In this document: one piece after another, positions 33,118 through 44,392 of the stretch
How positions within the stretch are numbered: the stretch's first letter is position 1
Layout: each line of letters opens with the position of its first letter
Assembly (NCBI GenBank): GCA_965178125.1
Contig: OZ237752.1
Location: forward strand, 1,053,070-1,117,069
DNA length: 64,000 bases
Direction of reading: 5' to 3'
From: Bilabrum cf. latius
Taxonomy: Eukaryota; Bigyra: Bicosoecida; Bigyra; Bicosoecida
The notes under the pieces: model-generated
Seen by the model: the letters and a program-made list of their open reading frames with translations, nothing else
Database searches by the model: none
What the model was told of the DNA's origin: nothing
Made by a program: the position numbers and the translations under genes

Positions 33118-34086
33118 TCACATAGCATCGGGGTCCACTGGCAGCTGCAGCTAAGCTTCCACCGGCAAGTGCCTTGGGGTGTCGAACCACGATGGGGCGT
33201 GCTCGGTGCTGGCCCGCGAGTGGCCCTCTGCCGCAGCAGCGGGTCGCACCTCCACTGTGTCACCCTGTCGAAGCGGCAGCGGCACTGCGTCCACACCAGA
33301 GACAGAGGCCTTGCGCTGCACAGAAAAGTAAGGGCATATCCTCTGAATGGGAGGGTCGCCATTCGACTACCACGACGTGAGGTAAGGGGGGACCACCAGG
33401 TCGATCACGAGGGCTCCTGGACTGCACCTGTCAGTGGAGGCATCCTTCCCTGCATCTGCACTGCTGCTTGCCATAAGACTAGGCGTCGCCGCGGAATCCG
33501 CTCGCAGCGTTGTGCTGTGGAACTTGGGTGGCTCGCAGGCAGCAAACACGCTCTGGCTGTGGCTCTAATCCGGGTGAAGAGCCATGAATTCATGGATATT
33601 ACGGGTCTGAGGCTCAAGCCAGGTCCAGCCCGAAGGACCGAGGACAGATGTGCCATGGAATGACGCCACTGGACCCCGCTATGGTATTCTGTAGGCTAGC
33701 TCGGGTCGTATTCTCTCGGCATCAAGAAAGTCAAATGAAGCAACTGCTAGGTTTCCTGAAAGTACTTTTGTGAATACAGTCTGGTTTGGATGTCCATGCA
33801 GCGGGAGCCGTGCGCCCGCAGCTAGGTAGAAAGCGGCTATATCAAAGAGCCCACTGGGATCCTAGTACACCGGGAGATAGTGGCATCGTCCCACGAACTT
33901 AAATTGGTCCCAATCAACCCCATCAAGCTCGCTGAATATTGAGACGAGCTTTGAAGACGGACCACTTGCAATATCGTCTTGCACCGTGTCCAGAGCTCGC
34001 TACCAATGCATTGATTTGCCAGCCGCTGAGCTCAACAAGCCTCGCACGCCCTTAATCACGCATTGGATGCGCTATAAAGCTGCCAT
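33118..34086 (-). CDS. Thiol dioxygenase of the ADO / plant cysteine oxidase family
   Basis: Non-haem iron dioxygenase oxidising cysteamine or N-terminal cysteine (oxygen sensing through the Cys N-degron in relatives). The frame opens at ATG 34086 (MAAL-TAG-RIQCVIKGVRG) and ends at TGA 33118; 322 aa. Seven TAGs (34072, 34000, 33862, 33679, 33565, 33367, 33151) chop it so finely that a standard-code reading misses it. Family motifs: FDIAAFYLAAGARLPLHGHP (two iron-binding His), QTVFTKVLSGNLAVASFDF, then RNIHEFMAL (third His) and ALVIDLVVPPYLTSW. TAG 33862 falls in CHYLPVY-TAG-DPSGLFDIA, where relatives usually have an acidic/polar residue after the aromatic. Good active-site conservation implies a functional enzyme; substrate is unknown. 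Convergent with the COPI-associated gene. Confidence 0.86.
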
Positions 34087-34239
34087 TGATTCGCAACTGG
34101 CCGCCCCAGACGCACTTCTGTTGCGGGCGGAATAGACTTACAGGGCAGTGCAGTTTCACTTTGCTGCTGATTCGGTGGGCGGCGCCCAGTGAATCCAGAT
34201 GATGAGATGACATAAATACTTAGTGAATGCCTACATCAA

Positions 34240-37200
34240 TTAGCTTTTAAAGGCAACAGCGCCAGCCACAATAGCCACCAGAGTTGCCAGCCCAGCCACA
34301 CCCTCAGCCTGCAGTCCGCTCACTGACCCCTTGGAAGCAACCTCCACCTGCTCAACCTGGGTGGCCCAATGAAACCCACCCCGTATAGCCGATTCCAGTA
34401 GTACTCCGACCCTAGACGCAGCTGCATCTGCATGAGACTCCGCCCACTGCACCGCCACCCCGATGGCAGATCTAGCCCCTCCCTCCCGGCCCAGCGCCAG
34501 CACCTCTGGCAGGCCCTCCCTGGGTGCCACAGAGCCTTTGCCCAGCAGCCGCAGGGCCTACTCCGCTGCTTTCTTACTCGGAATGATCCCCGCCTCTTGT
34601 CCACCACTCCTTCCCTCCCCATCCGAGCCTGCACTGCCAAGCACACGTCTGGCCGAGACCTGCAGTCTCCCGAGAAGCCAAGCCCCCCGCTGAGACGCGC
34701 CCCCCGTAAACTCGGATACGTCCTCTCGGGACAGCATTTCCTGGGCCTGCTTCCACCTGGTGGGCAGGTTGAGCAGCACCAGACACGCCCCCACTGCAGC
34801 CGCCGCCTGCCTCGGGGCCTTGCCCAAAGCACCCAGGCTGGCGACAGCTGCTGGGGACACCAGCCCGCCCCATGTGACTGCCAGTGCACATGCCAAGCAC
34901 TCATCCGACACGCCATCGGGGGGAGATACGGGAGGACTAACTCTATTCGTAGCTGCGGTAGACAGCTCGGGTGCAAGGGGTGCTTCGAGGCGACCTTGCC
35001 CCACCTTGGCTTCAGCCTGCACAGCAGCGAGGGCTCCTGCCTCCCAAGGCGCTTGCATACCGTGCCGCTGCAAGTGAGGGGACATATGGACAAGTGCAGC
35101 ATCGACTGCTGCTGCCATGCCAAGCCGAATGTCTCTGGTCTCGGGCCCACCTGCTGCTTTGGCCACGTGCTCATCAGCAGGGATCATGTCCTCGACCCCG
35201 GCTGCCCTATCACTGTGCTTGCGGCGAAGAGCCTGCCACACCCGCCCGGGCCCTTTATCTAGAGCCAGTTTCATTGCCTTCTCGGCTCGGCCCGGCGCAA
35301 ATCCAAAGTAGAAGAGTAGCACCCTCCCAAGAGCGAGCCTGTCAGACAGCTGCTGCAGAGACGGGCCCCGTGGTGTACTGCTGTCTTTCGAGGACTCGCC
35401 TGGCCGCTTGTCGACTGGTTCGTTTGTGCCTTCCATGGAGGTGCCTGCGGATGGCTATGCTGCCATGGCTTGCTCCTTCCCAGCGATCGACCCTTCTTTA
35501 GTTGCCCGCGCTGGGCTGCCATCGCTGCCATCCGCCTCCAAGCCAGATGCTCCTGTCTGCGCTGGGCTAGCATCGCTGCCATCCGCCTCCAAGCCAGATG
35601 CTCCTGTCTGCGCTGGGCTGCCATCGCTGCCATCCGCCTCCAAGCCAGATGCTCCTGTCTGCGCTGGGCTGCCATCGCTGCCATCCGCCTCCAAGCCAGA
35701 TGCTCCTGTCTGCGCTGGGCTGCCATCGCTGCCATCCGCCTCCAAGCCAGATGCTCCTGTCTGCGCTGGGCTGCCACCACTGCCATCCGCCTCCAAGCCA
35801 GATGCTCCTGCGTACGGAACCTGTATGGGTGATGAAGCTGCATTCTTCTGGATGCCGGAGGAGACAGACTCCACGTGACTCATCTTTGCGACCAATTCAC
35901 GCGTCGGTGGCTCGCGAACGATGCCTCCATTTGATGCTAGCCCGCATGCAGCAGCTACGGCCCCTTGTCCAACTGTGCCGCTGTCCATCTCTATAGCCTG
36001 CCTATGCCACACCTGAGCTGCTCTATCCGCCGCCGCTCGCCACACATCCATCTCTCGGCCCTTGGACTCGCTAATGCTTCGTTGCTTCCTCGCGAGCGCT
36101 GGCCACAGCTTTGGGCCGTGCTTTGCCCACATCGAAACCGCCTTGGAGCATGCCTTCGACCAGTGCTGGCGACTGGCAGCGGCCAGTTCTGTCGAGTTGC
36201 CGGCCGCGGGTGTTGGTCTGTTGAGCACGTTAGTGAGCGCGCATGTCAGGGCAGCTTTGCTCGCGAGCGACAACCAGTCCCGCCGGGCCATAACGACAGG
36301 GTGGGCCTTCCGCAGTGCCTCAGACAGCTGGACGTCTCGATCCTGCTCGTGTGCGGGGCGAGCGCTGGATGAGACATCGTCGTCCTCCTGTCCGGGAATG
36401 GTCACATTGGCCAGGAGATACAGCCGGGGGGATTTCGGAATAGCCAATAGCAGAGACGAAGGGTCCGAATCGATATCGACGTCCACAGCCCGCCAGTGCT
36501 TTGGGTCCGCGAAACGGGCGCGTGGCACCGCCACAGCAACCCCCTCAGCAGTGGAAGGCTCTATACCCGAAACAAATTGTCCTTTGCGATCACCACTTCT
36601 CTTGGCTGGCTTGTCAGATCGATCGCTGGGGCTGGTTTCCGCAGGCTTGGTGCTTGCAGACTGACCACCATGACTTGCATCCCCCCTAGGCTCGATGCTA
36701 GCATCAGACGCACCTGCCGACCCTGCGCTCTCGATGGCACCCTCGCCACTCATTTGCTCCACAACATCAGACCTGGCTCGAGATTCGGTCAGATCTGCAG
36801 GATCTGCAGCATCAGAAACAGGCTCTCCGGTCCCATTTGCTGCATTGGAGTCGGCCTCTGCGGCTTCTCTCGAACCCAATTGCTCCGCGGGCTCAGACCC
36901 ACCAGGTGCACCGGGCCTGTTGTCCACTAAAGCCTTTTGGTCGGTGCCGACAGCGTCAGCTCCGACCCCATTGCTAGCCCTCTCCTCGTGCACTTCACTC
37001 TATTGTTCAGGCGCTGTGCTATCTGCGCCTCTATGCTGCCCTTGGGAGCTTGCTGTACTGACCGACAACGCTCCAGCATGTTCCAAGTTTCGCAAACCCA
37101 TGTGAATCGCTGATTTACCTCCGTTGTCGTGCTGACTCCCAGTCGCGCCTTGGTTCTGGAGGGACTTGGCCCGCCCCATCGGGTCGTGCGCAGGACTCCC

Positions 37201-40137
37201 ACTGGCCTTATCGGACCCCAATTCCTCGTACGATAACTCAGATGCACCAGGTGGTCGCCGCATTGACGGAGCCGAGATGAAGTCGCCGTGCAGATGGGCA
37301 GAGGAGGCGCTGCTGCTGGAGATGTTCATCTCCGTCTGCTGGTCATGGGCAGATGTTGGCCTAGATCCTGGCCTGGACGGCCCTCTCGATCCTGGCCTGG
37401 ATCCTGGCCTGGATGGTCCCCTAGACCCTGGCCTCGATCCTCCCCTTGAGCTGCTCCTCGACCTTCCAGCGAACGGACTGGCCATCGCTGCCCCTGGCAG
37501 AGCCTCTATACTTCCTGCAACTGGACCTCGGCTCTTTGGTCTCAATGACGTCCCCGAGATAGGATACAATCCTGCCTTAGGCGCTGGGGTTTCACTCGCC
37601 TGCAACGAAGGCTACGATGCTGCTTCCACCCGTGACCCGGCTATGAGGTGCCCGGCGGGCATTTCTCGCTTGGCGTTGTCGTGCTATGTGTCGACTGCCA
37701 GGGCATGCTCTGCACCCCTCTCGCCTATGGCTGTCTTCTCCTGGTCGCTTTTTGCCTCGGATAAACGCCGCGAGTTGAGCTAATTGATCGATGCAGACTC
37801 TGCCTGATTCGCAGATATGTCTGACTTGTCCCCAGCTTGCTCCATTGGCTTTGACCGACCCACTTCCTAGCCATCCAATCCCAGCCGATCCGCAGAGGGC
37901 ATCTCGCCCGAGGCAAGAAGTGACGGCTTTACCTCGCGTTGCTGCTCGCCCTGTGCATGAGCGGCCCTGCGTCGGCTTGTAGATTGCTTGGAGACTGCAA
38001 CGGGGAGCACCTGCCGCTCAACGAATCGGCGCACGCTGGGATCATGCCTGACGGCCTCTTCTAGCTGAGGGAGAAATCCCAGCGGAGCAGGCACCGATTT
38101 AACCTGCACTTCGGGTGTCCCACCTTGCGCCTACCTATGCCCGCGAGTTGCCTTTGTCTTCGACTATGGCGTCTCTACAGATGCAGATGCCCCATTGGGA
38201 GTGTCTGTGGCAAGGACGCTACCAATTCTAGCTGCAGGCCCACGCGGGCCCAAGACGGCATTTGCTCCACCGCGACCGCGCGTACCCATAGACACAGCCC
38301 GCAGGGGTCGCTGCGTGCCAGGCGCAGAGGCTGCACGAGCTGGTGCGCGGATCTCGATCGGTTCGATGCGGGCGTCGAGGCCCTTGCGCAGGGCGGGTGG
38401 TGTCGCTCCAGCAGGCTCGTGCTGAGCAGGTGGCGCTCTTTCCGGCGACCTCAAGCGCGCGGGGTTAGCTCCCCCAGGTGTCCCGCCGGCTCTGCCTGCC
38501 CTCGACTTAGGCTTACTCCCCTTGCGCCGCCGAGAGCCAGACCGCACCTTCTGCGCCCATGGCCTGTCCCGCCGCTTGCCCACCCCGCCCTAGGCCGCCG
38601 TCCGCGCTCGAACCCGCACTGGGCTCCGCAGCACAGATCGACCTCTGCGGGTGCCTAGCCTTGCTCCGTCTTTCAGCGGAGAGGATGCGATAGACTCTGC
38701 CAGTCCGCCGCGATGCCTGCCCAGCGCTGACATGCTCTGTTGGTTGCGGTCCAGTGCCGGCTTCTCGCGCGTGCTTGACCTGGACCGACTCGGGCCGCGA
38801 GCTCGCCCGCCTCCTCGCACGCGCTGGCCGTGGATGCTGCTAAGCCTGCCTCTTTCCGTGGGCCCCAGCGACAATCCGCCGTCCGACTCCCGCAGCGGAG
38901 ACGCCGCGCCCCACGATACCGCCAGTGCTTTGATGCTGTCCTGCTGCATGGCGGCCCTGGCGTCACCTTCCGCACCTGCCACGTCACCGACGGGACTGTA
39001 TGCGCGCCGCTAAGCGTGTTTCGAGCAATCGGACGCATCTGTCACAACGCCCTGTGGGCTACCTACGCCGCTAGCGAGAGCGCGGTGCCGCCGCGCTGCT
39101 GCTGCTGCAGGCTGGTGAGCGGTGGCGGCGCGGCGGTGCTCCGAGCTGTCTCTGCGCCTGACTCTAGCCCTGCCGATTGTGGATTCCGCGCGCCGCCCTC
39201 TGCTCCGCCCCCGCTGCTTGGCATGGCCGCGCCTAGGCTGCCTTCGCATTGGCGACATTGCCTGCCTCCTGCTAGCCGGCTCTGATATCGGCGGCAGCCG
39301 CGCGACTGGCGCCGGAGACCCCCTCCGATTGGTCCTTCTAGTGGATGCTCCGTGTCCCCTCCCCTTAGTGCCGCCCATCTCACGGTTCTTCCTGCCCTCT
39401 GTAGCAACAGAAGCAAGCTGCCCCTGCCCCTGCCCACCCGCTCCAGGTAAACCCCTGCGAGCCATCGTTCTGCCGCGAGATGCATGCCCAGCCCCTGGCT
39501 GCGCGGCCCCCCTGCTATTCCCGCCCTCCATGATACGTCGCACGAGGGCAGGGTCGTCAGGCAACTTGCCCAGCGCATCCAACCGGGCCAGCTCCTGCTG
39601 CTGCTGCTCGCGGTGCCGACGCACCTTCTTCTGCCGCTGCAGCCCACGAAGCATGCGTCGCACTGCTGCTTTTTCAGCTGCCTGTTCCCTTCTTCTCTCT
39701 GCGTCGAGTTTCTTCCGCAGCCTGCGCGCTTGCTGCTTGCGCTCCCGCATCATCGCAAGGGCTGCCTGCTCCTGCTGGTCCGCTCGTTGCTGGGCTTGCT
39801 CGGCCTATCGCTTTCGGCGTGCCTCTTTTGCCGCAAGCCAGGCGGAAAAGTCATCGCCAGAGCTATTAGCATGCGTGTTCGACTGACTTTCCCCGCTTGT
39901 ACCGGTTGCGCTGTCCAATTTCTCATTTGGAGTGTGGTAGTCGCGTTCCGCTGCTGCTAGCTGCCTGTCTGAAGATCGGCCCGACTCTGGCGATTTTGTC
40001 TCTGCATGGGGTCCATCCTTCTGGAAATTATCCAATGCTTTGGTGCGGTCGGGTGATGAAGACTAGAACGCAGCTTCTTTCTCCCCGTGAGGACTCTTCT
40101 GCTCGCCGGCTTCCAGCGAAGCTCCCTCTCGTGACAT
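34240..40137 (-). CDS. Large coiled-coil protein with 17-residue repeats and C-terminal hydrophobic segment (1965 aa)
   Basis: Not recognised. A continuous minus-strand frame from ATG 40137 (MSREGASLEAGEQKSPHGEK) to TAA 34240 has 14 TAGs (40063, 39805, 39010, 38590, 38164, 38131, 37867, 37780, 37684, 37612, 37000, 35455, 34558 among them) and no other stop. Features in order: acidic N-terminus; a Gln/Arg/Glu-rich coiled coil from about 39810 to 39560 (MMRERKQQARRLRKKLDAER); basic, Arg/Ser-rich disordered regions; a tandem SRPGSRGP-type repeat near 37370-37450; a Trp-containing, possibly globular block near 36000-36500 (PVVMARRDWLSLASKAAL); six 17-residue repeats at 35510-35810; a helical region; and a C-terminal hydrophobic stretch (GLATLVAIVAGAVAF) that could be a tail anchor. 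The TAA stop shows that only TAG, not TAA, is reassigned. No function proposed. Confidence 0.75.
35510..35810 (-). repeat. 51-bp coding minisatellite (17-aa repeat, six copies)
   Basis: Six tandem 51-bp units inside the large coiled-coil gene encode TGASGLEADGSDGSPAQ with few changes (one DGSGG, one DASPA). The unit length keeps the reading frame, so copy number can vary without breaking the protein. Confidence 0.9.
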
Positions 40138-40582
40138 CGTTCTGCCAACTTCAAAACTGCCCAGGCCAAACGATCTAGTATATTAGCACCTTACTGTGTG
40201 CATCTTCAAGCCCAACCACCGAAAATCTCTTTCGAGAGAGCGAAGAAATCGATGAGGCTCGGTGTTCAACGGCACTTCCACGGGAAATCCTTTGCAATCA
40301 AACAACTGCTTGCTTAACGGTAAATTTTACTCGCTTACGATATCTGATTGCTCAAATTGTCGGTATTTTGAAAGACGATAGCGTAGTTGGCGCCCGTATG
40401 AGCACCCGTGCCGCCGTCGCGGTGGGAATTCGGAACAAAATTCACAGTGCCGTTTGCTTGGCCTTCCGGTGCACCATTCAAAGGGTATCTTGGTGTATCA
40501 GCCTCTGAGTTACACAGTTGCAATAATAAGCCTCTGTAGTTTGGGATTTTGCCCTCGGCAGCGAAAAGAGGGCTTGCCAGCT
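40138..40582. promoter_or_regulatory. Divergent intergenic region
   Basis: 445 bp between two divergent starts (large coiled-coil gene and TMEM107). It is AT-rich with frequent TAA, and no plausible coding sequence is seen. Presumed bidirectional promoter; I recognise no element. Confidence 0.4.
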
Positions 40583-41101
40583 ATGCCACGGTCTTCGTCT
40601 CACGTTGTGATCCCACTTCGATTCGTGTTGACCATGCTTCACTTTATTGCAACAATTTTGGTTTTCTCACAAAGGGTAAGGGCTGCGTTTCATCTTGATA
40701 AAATCTCGATTGGGCGGAATCAGGGGCTATCGTGATTGCACGCCCACTTGAATTTTTGTTTTGCGCAGGACACGAATATCCGGGCATCCCTTGCACTGGC
40801 AGCGAGTCAAGATGAATACTCGAGGGTAGATTCATCGTTGCAGGGTGCTTGGGCCCTCGCCTTGATCTCCGCGGGTCTCTGCTTTCTTGGATAGTTCGGA
40901 GGATTCACGACGTTCATGCCGGGCGTCAACGCCTTGCAAATCGTCTTGCAGGCATTCGGGGGAGTGTTAACATCTTTGTTTATTTTAGACGGCTGGAGTG
41001 TTGCCGCGTACTGGTGGGTGGTCGTGTTTTTTTCGGTGCTGCCAGGCATTCTGGAATCGGCGCTCATTGGTGGCGTCGGTTTCAACATGGTGCAGTACTA
41101 A
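40583..41101 (+). CDS. TMEM107: TMEM107 ciliary transition-zone membrane protein
   Basis: Four-pass protein of the MKS module at the base of cilia. Exon 1, 40583-40675, encodes MPRSSSHVVIPLRFVLTMLH; the intron 40676-40768 (GTAAGG...TTTTGCGCAG) is phase 0; exon 2, 40769-41101, ends in TAA. The product is 141 aa, essentially the length of the human protein. Matching features: VPxRF start, a first TM ending in SQR-DTNIRASL (human SRDSNIQACL), an EY motif, a third TM (VLTSLFILDGWSVAAYWW versus human FFIFERW...TYWY) and a last TM with SVLPGILESAL. TAG 40892 lies between TMs in CFLG-TAG-FGGF, where relatives tend to have a hydrophobic residue; this is a mild exception to the glutamine reading. Confidence 0.88.
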
Positions 41102-41166
41102 ATTACCGATAATTGAAATCCGAGAGAGTCGGCATTTACTTTCAACATCCAGTCTGCCACTCATTA

Positions 41167-43082
41167 TTAGCCAGGGCGGCCAGCTTGCACGCGCCTTCCC
41201 CTCCCAGCTCCCAGCTGCGGCCCGCTCCCAGCTCCCCGCGCGAACCCCAGCCCGGGGTCGCCGCCCCCTTGGTACTGCTACTAGCCCACGGTGCGACCCT
41301 TAGCGCCGCTGCTTGCCCTTGGGGCAGATGCCCTCGACCCACCACCCGCTCCGCCGACCACCATGGGATTGGCCCCGGCAAACTCCTGCGCGGGAGACCC
41401 GCCTCGCCTCGTCTGCGGCAGCGAGCTGGGGCCGTGCCTGACCCTGCCGTTCGCCATCGCCCCGGCACCTTGTCCGTTCTACTCGAACGGTCGCCTGGCG
41501 TGCGGCAGCTCCAGCTCAGCAGGAGGCGATGCAGCAGCTGCGAGCGCAAGCGGAGACATGTGAGCCTGTCGCTGCGAAGGGAGTCTCTTGTCTCCCTGTC
41601 CCCGTGGCCTGCTCTTGCTCCTGCTCCTGCCCCGCCCCTTGACTCGAGGGCTAGGTGGGGGCGTGCTCACGATGCTCACATCCAGGCCGTCGGGGCCCAC
41701 GGCTCGACGGACTATCTCTAGGGGCTCAGGCGCATCGGGGCTGCTGCCCCACCCCGCCTGGACCCGCCCTTCCCCAGAGCTGGTGCCAGTCCCCGCCTCC
41801 CCCAGCTCACCGGCCTCTTCCTCTCGCACTGCCGACAGCTTGCCCCTCACCGGGCCGAGCCCACCCTCCTCGCTGCCCTAGTCCTGGCCAGTATACGCAG
41901 TGCGCTACGCCCCCGTCCTACCAGATGCCCCCCGCCCGCCATGCGCTGCACCTGCCTTACCACTCCTGGCCCCCCGACCCCCTGCCTCCTCCCACTCTTC
42001 GTGCTGCAGCCGCTACTTGCGCACGAAGCGCGCAGGCAACTTATCCAGCCTATCCTTCTTCTCCTAACCGTCCCGCGTGATAACGGCCCGCAATCTGTCG
42101 AACTCCAGCAGCTCTCGATCGACCAGCCACGAGCTGATGCACAGCGCCAGCGCAAGAGCCAGCCGACTGCCACCGACCAGGTAGGGCGCCACCCAGTCGC
42201 TGGGAGTCGCCAGCCAGCTGGCCGTGTGGAATCCGGCAGCCAGTAGCAGGGCGCCCCATAGAGTTATGCTCGTGTTGACGATTTCAATAGCCACATTGGT
42301 GCCATAGGACCACAAGGCTGCGCCCACGTAGAGCATGAGCGAGCAGTGCAGCAGCTCGGGGACAAGGTCCGCGAAGTCATCCAGGGTGAAGGGCGCCCGC
42401 TGGAATACTTCCTTGTAAGGTAATCTACCAGAGAGAAAGCGGTCTGCCCTTGTCGGCTCGTCAGGCTCCCGAATGGCCGGAGCATTCGCCACGAGGGCGA
42501 GCATGGCCAGCAGCGCGCAGATGATCCACACGCTGTACCTGGAAAAATGGTCCCACCAAGAGGAATTTCTCCTGTGCTAATCCTGCAGGGTAATATAGAA
42601 AAAGATAAAACAGCATACCGGCGGGGTGTATCACAGTGTTGAGTCGTATAGCCGCAGGTTAAGCTGGTTGGCTGACTCACTCTAAACCGGATTATGCAGC
42701 AGAACTTCTTCGCCTACCACTTGTGCACTTCGTATGCTATTTCAAAGGCGCAAATTAATGTCAGGGGCACCACGAGGGACGCAATGAAGAAGCGCCCCAT
42801 GCGGAATCCAGCCAGAGCAGCGGGACTGCCGGTAGCCCCGTCCTCTAAGACCTCTGCATCCAGCCCAATAATCAAAAACTCAAAGGCTAGGAACAGCAAT
42901 AGTATCGGCATCAATACGAAGCCAGCATTTGCTGCACGCTTGCAAGTTATGAATATTTGACCAACGAATGCAACGAGAGCAACCGACATGTAGACAAAAA
43001 ATGGCCAGGCTGTCGCGCTTGCATAAAGCAGCTCCTATGTGGCATTGCTGGGTGATGAGCTACTGGAACTATTCGCGTCCAT
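41167..43082 (-). CDS. Polytopic membrane protein, unknown family
   Basis: Not recognised. ATG 43082 opens MDANSSSSSSPSNAT-TAG-ELLYAS, a Ser/Asn-rich N-terminus with possible N-glycosylation sites. Exon 1 runs to 42718; donor G|GTAGGCG splits a Trp codon; the intron is 42539-42717 with acceptor ATTTTTCCAG; exon 2 runs from 42538 to TAA 41167. The spliced length is 579 codons, in frame. About six hydrophobic segments: WPFFVYMSVALVAFVG, GFVLMPILLLFLAFEFLII, FFIASLVVPLTLICAF, VWIICALLAMLALVAN, LLHCSLMLYVGAALW and ITLWGALLLAAGF. A long Arg/Ser/Gly-rich cytosolic tail follows. TAGs at 43035, 42064, 42013, 41905, 41878, 41479, 41281 and 41278 (the last two in tandem). Convergent with TMEM107, divergent from RACK1. 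Confidence 0.75.
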
Positions 43083-43351
43083 TCACCACCCGATTGCCTA
43101 CCTGATCGCAGGCAGATACAGCCACGAGGGGAAGCCATTCCGCGGTTGTAACCAGCAGATGTCAATACAAAACCACACGGTACAACGTTGCATTCCGATC
43201 CTTCGACCAGTACCGTCGCTGCGCATATTTTGTGGATATTGCGTAAGTAAAGCAGGACCGTTCATCGTACCAGTTAAATTGCCCTCTGTTTATGTTTAAG
43301 TTAATCCAATGACTGCGCCATTTCGTGTACGCACTTGTATTTCGCAGTGAT

Positions 43352-44392
43352 ATGGCGGCCGCCGGTGGAGCTACTGAGCATGTTACCTTGAAGGCAACCC
43401 TGTCCGGCCACGGTGACTGGGTTACCGCAGTGGCAGCTGCCCCTTTCGTAGATGAGGGAGCTGAGCAGCCGCCTTCTTTCATGACGGCTTCCCGCGACAA
43501 GACTGTGATCGTGTGGAACGTGGATGAGGAGGACCCCGAGTACGCCACTCCCGTGCGCCGCCTTCGCGGCCACTCCCACTTCGTGCAGGACCTGACCTAC
43601 TCCGGTCTGGGCATGCACGCCCTGACTGCTTCCTGGGACGGAACCATGCGCCTGTGGGACCTGAAGACTGGCAACTCCATGACTACCTTCGTGGGCCACA
43701 CCAAGGACGTGCTGTCCGTGGCTTTCAACCACAGCAACACCAAGATCATCTCTGGCTCCCGGGACAAGGGCATGAAGCTGTGGAACATCAACGGCGAGGT
43801 GAAGATGGACGTGTCCGAGGGCGGCCACACCGACTGGGTGTCTTGCGTGCGCTTCTCCCCCCCCAACGCCGACCGGATGGCGCCCAAGACCGACGAGCTC
43901 GTGTCTGCCGGATGGGACAAGAAGCTCAAGGTGTGGACCCTTAAGGAGGGCGAGTGCTTCCGCCGCCTCGAGATGGCCGGCCACGAGGCCCAGATCAACA
44001 CCGTGACCATCTCCCCCGACGCCGGCGTGTGCGCCAGCGGCGGCCGGGACGGCCTCGTGATCGTGTGGGACCTGGTGGAGGGCAAGGAGCTGTACCGGAT
44101 CGAGCCCGGCTGCCCCGTGCACCAGCTGGTGTTCTCCCCCACCCGCTTCTGGCTGTGCGCCGCCACCCAGAACGACATCACCATCTGGGATGTGGAGCAC
44201 AACACCGTGGTGGCCACGCTGGTCCCCGAGACGGAGGACGTGGAGGAGGGCGAGGAGGCCGCCGTTGTGTCCAAGAAGGCACTGAAGCCATACTGCACCT
44301 CGCTGGCGTGGTCGCACGACGGCAACACGCTCTTCTCCGGGTACACGGACAACAAGGTGCGCGTGTGGAACGTGTCCTCCACGACCGCCTGA
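43352..44392 (+). CDS. RACK1: RACK1, 40S ribosome-associated WD-repeat scaffold
   Basis: Seven-bladed WD40 scaffold on the small ribosomal subunit, binding PKC and other kinases. ATG 43352 (MAAAGGATEHVTLKATLSGH), TGA 44390, 346 aa, single coding exon. A TATTTCGCAG just upstream of the ATG suggests a 5'UTR intron. Diagnostic repeats: SRDKTVIVWNVDEEDPEYA, LRGHSHFVQDLTYS, ASWDGTMRLWDL, GHTKDVLSVAFNHSNTKIIS, SRDKGMKLWNI and VRFSP. The last repeat is preceded by an acidic loop (EDVEEGEEAAV), making it ~30 aa longer than animal RACK1. There is no in-frame TAG and codon use is strongly C/G-ended, consistent with high expression. Confidence 0.97.
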   Translation: MAAAGGATEHVTLKATLSGHGDWVTAVAAAPFVDEGAEQPPSFMTASRDKTVIVWNVDEEDPEYATPVRRLRGHSHFVQDLTYSGLGMHALTASWDGTMRLWDLKTGNSMTTFVGHTKDVLSVAFNHSNTKIISGSRDKGMKLWNINGEVKMDVSEGGHTDWVSCVRFSPPNADRMAPKTDELVSAGWDKKLKVWTLKEGECFRRLEMAGHEAQINTVTISPDAGVCASGGRDGLVIVWDLVEGKELYRIEPGCPVHQLVFSPTRFWLCAATQNDITIWDVEHNTVVATLVPETEDVEEGEEAAVVSKKALKPYCTSLAWSHDGNTLFSGYTDNKVRVWNVSSTTA

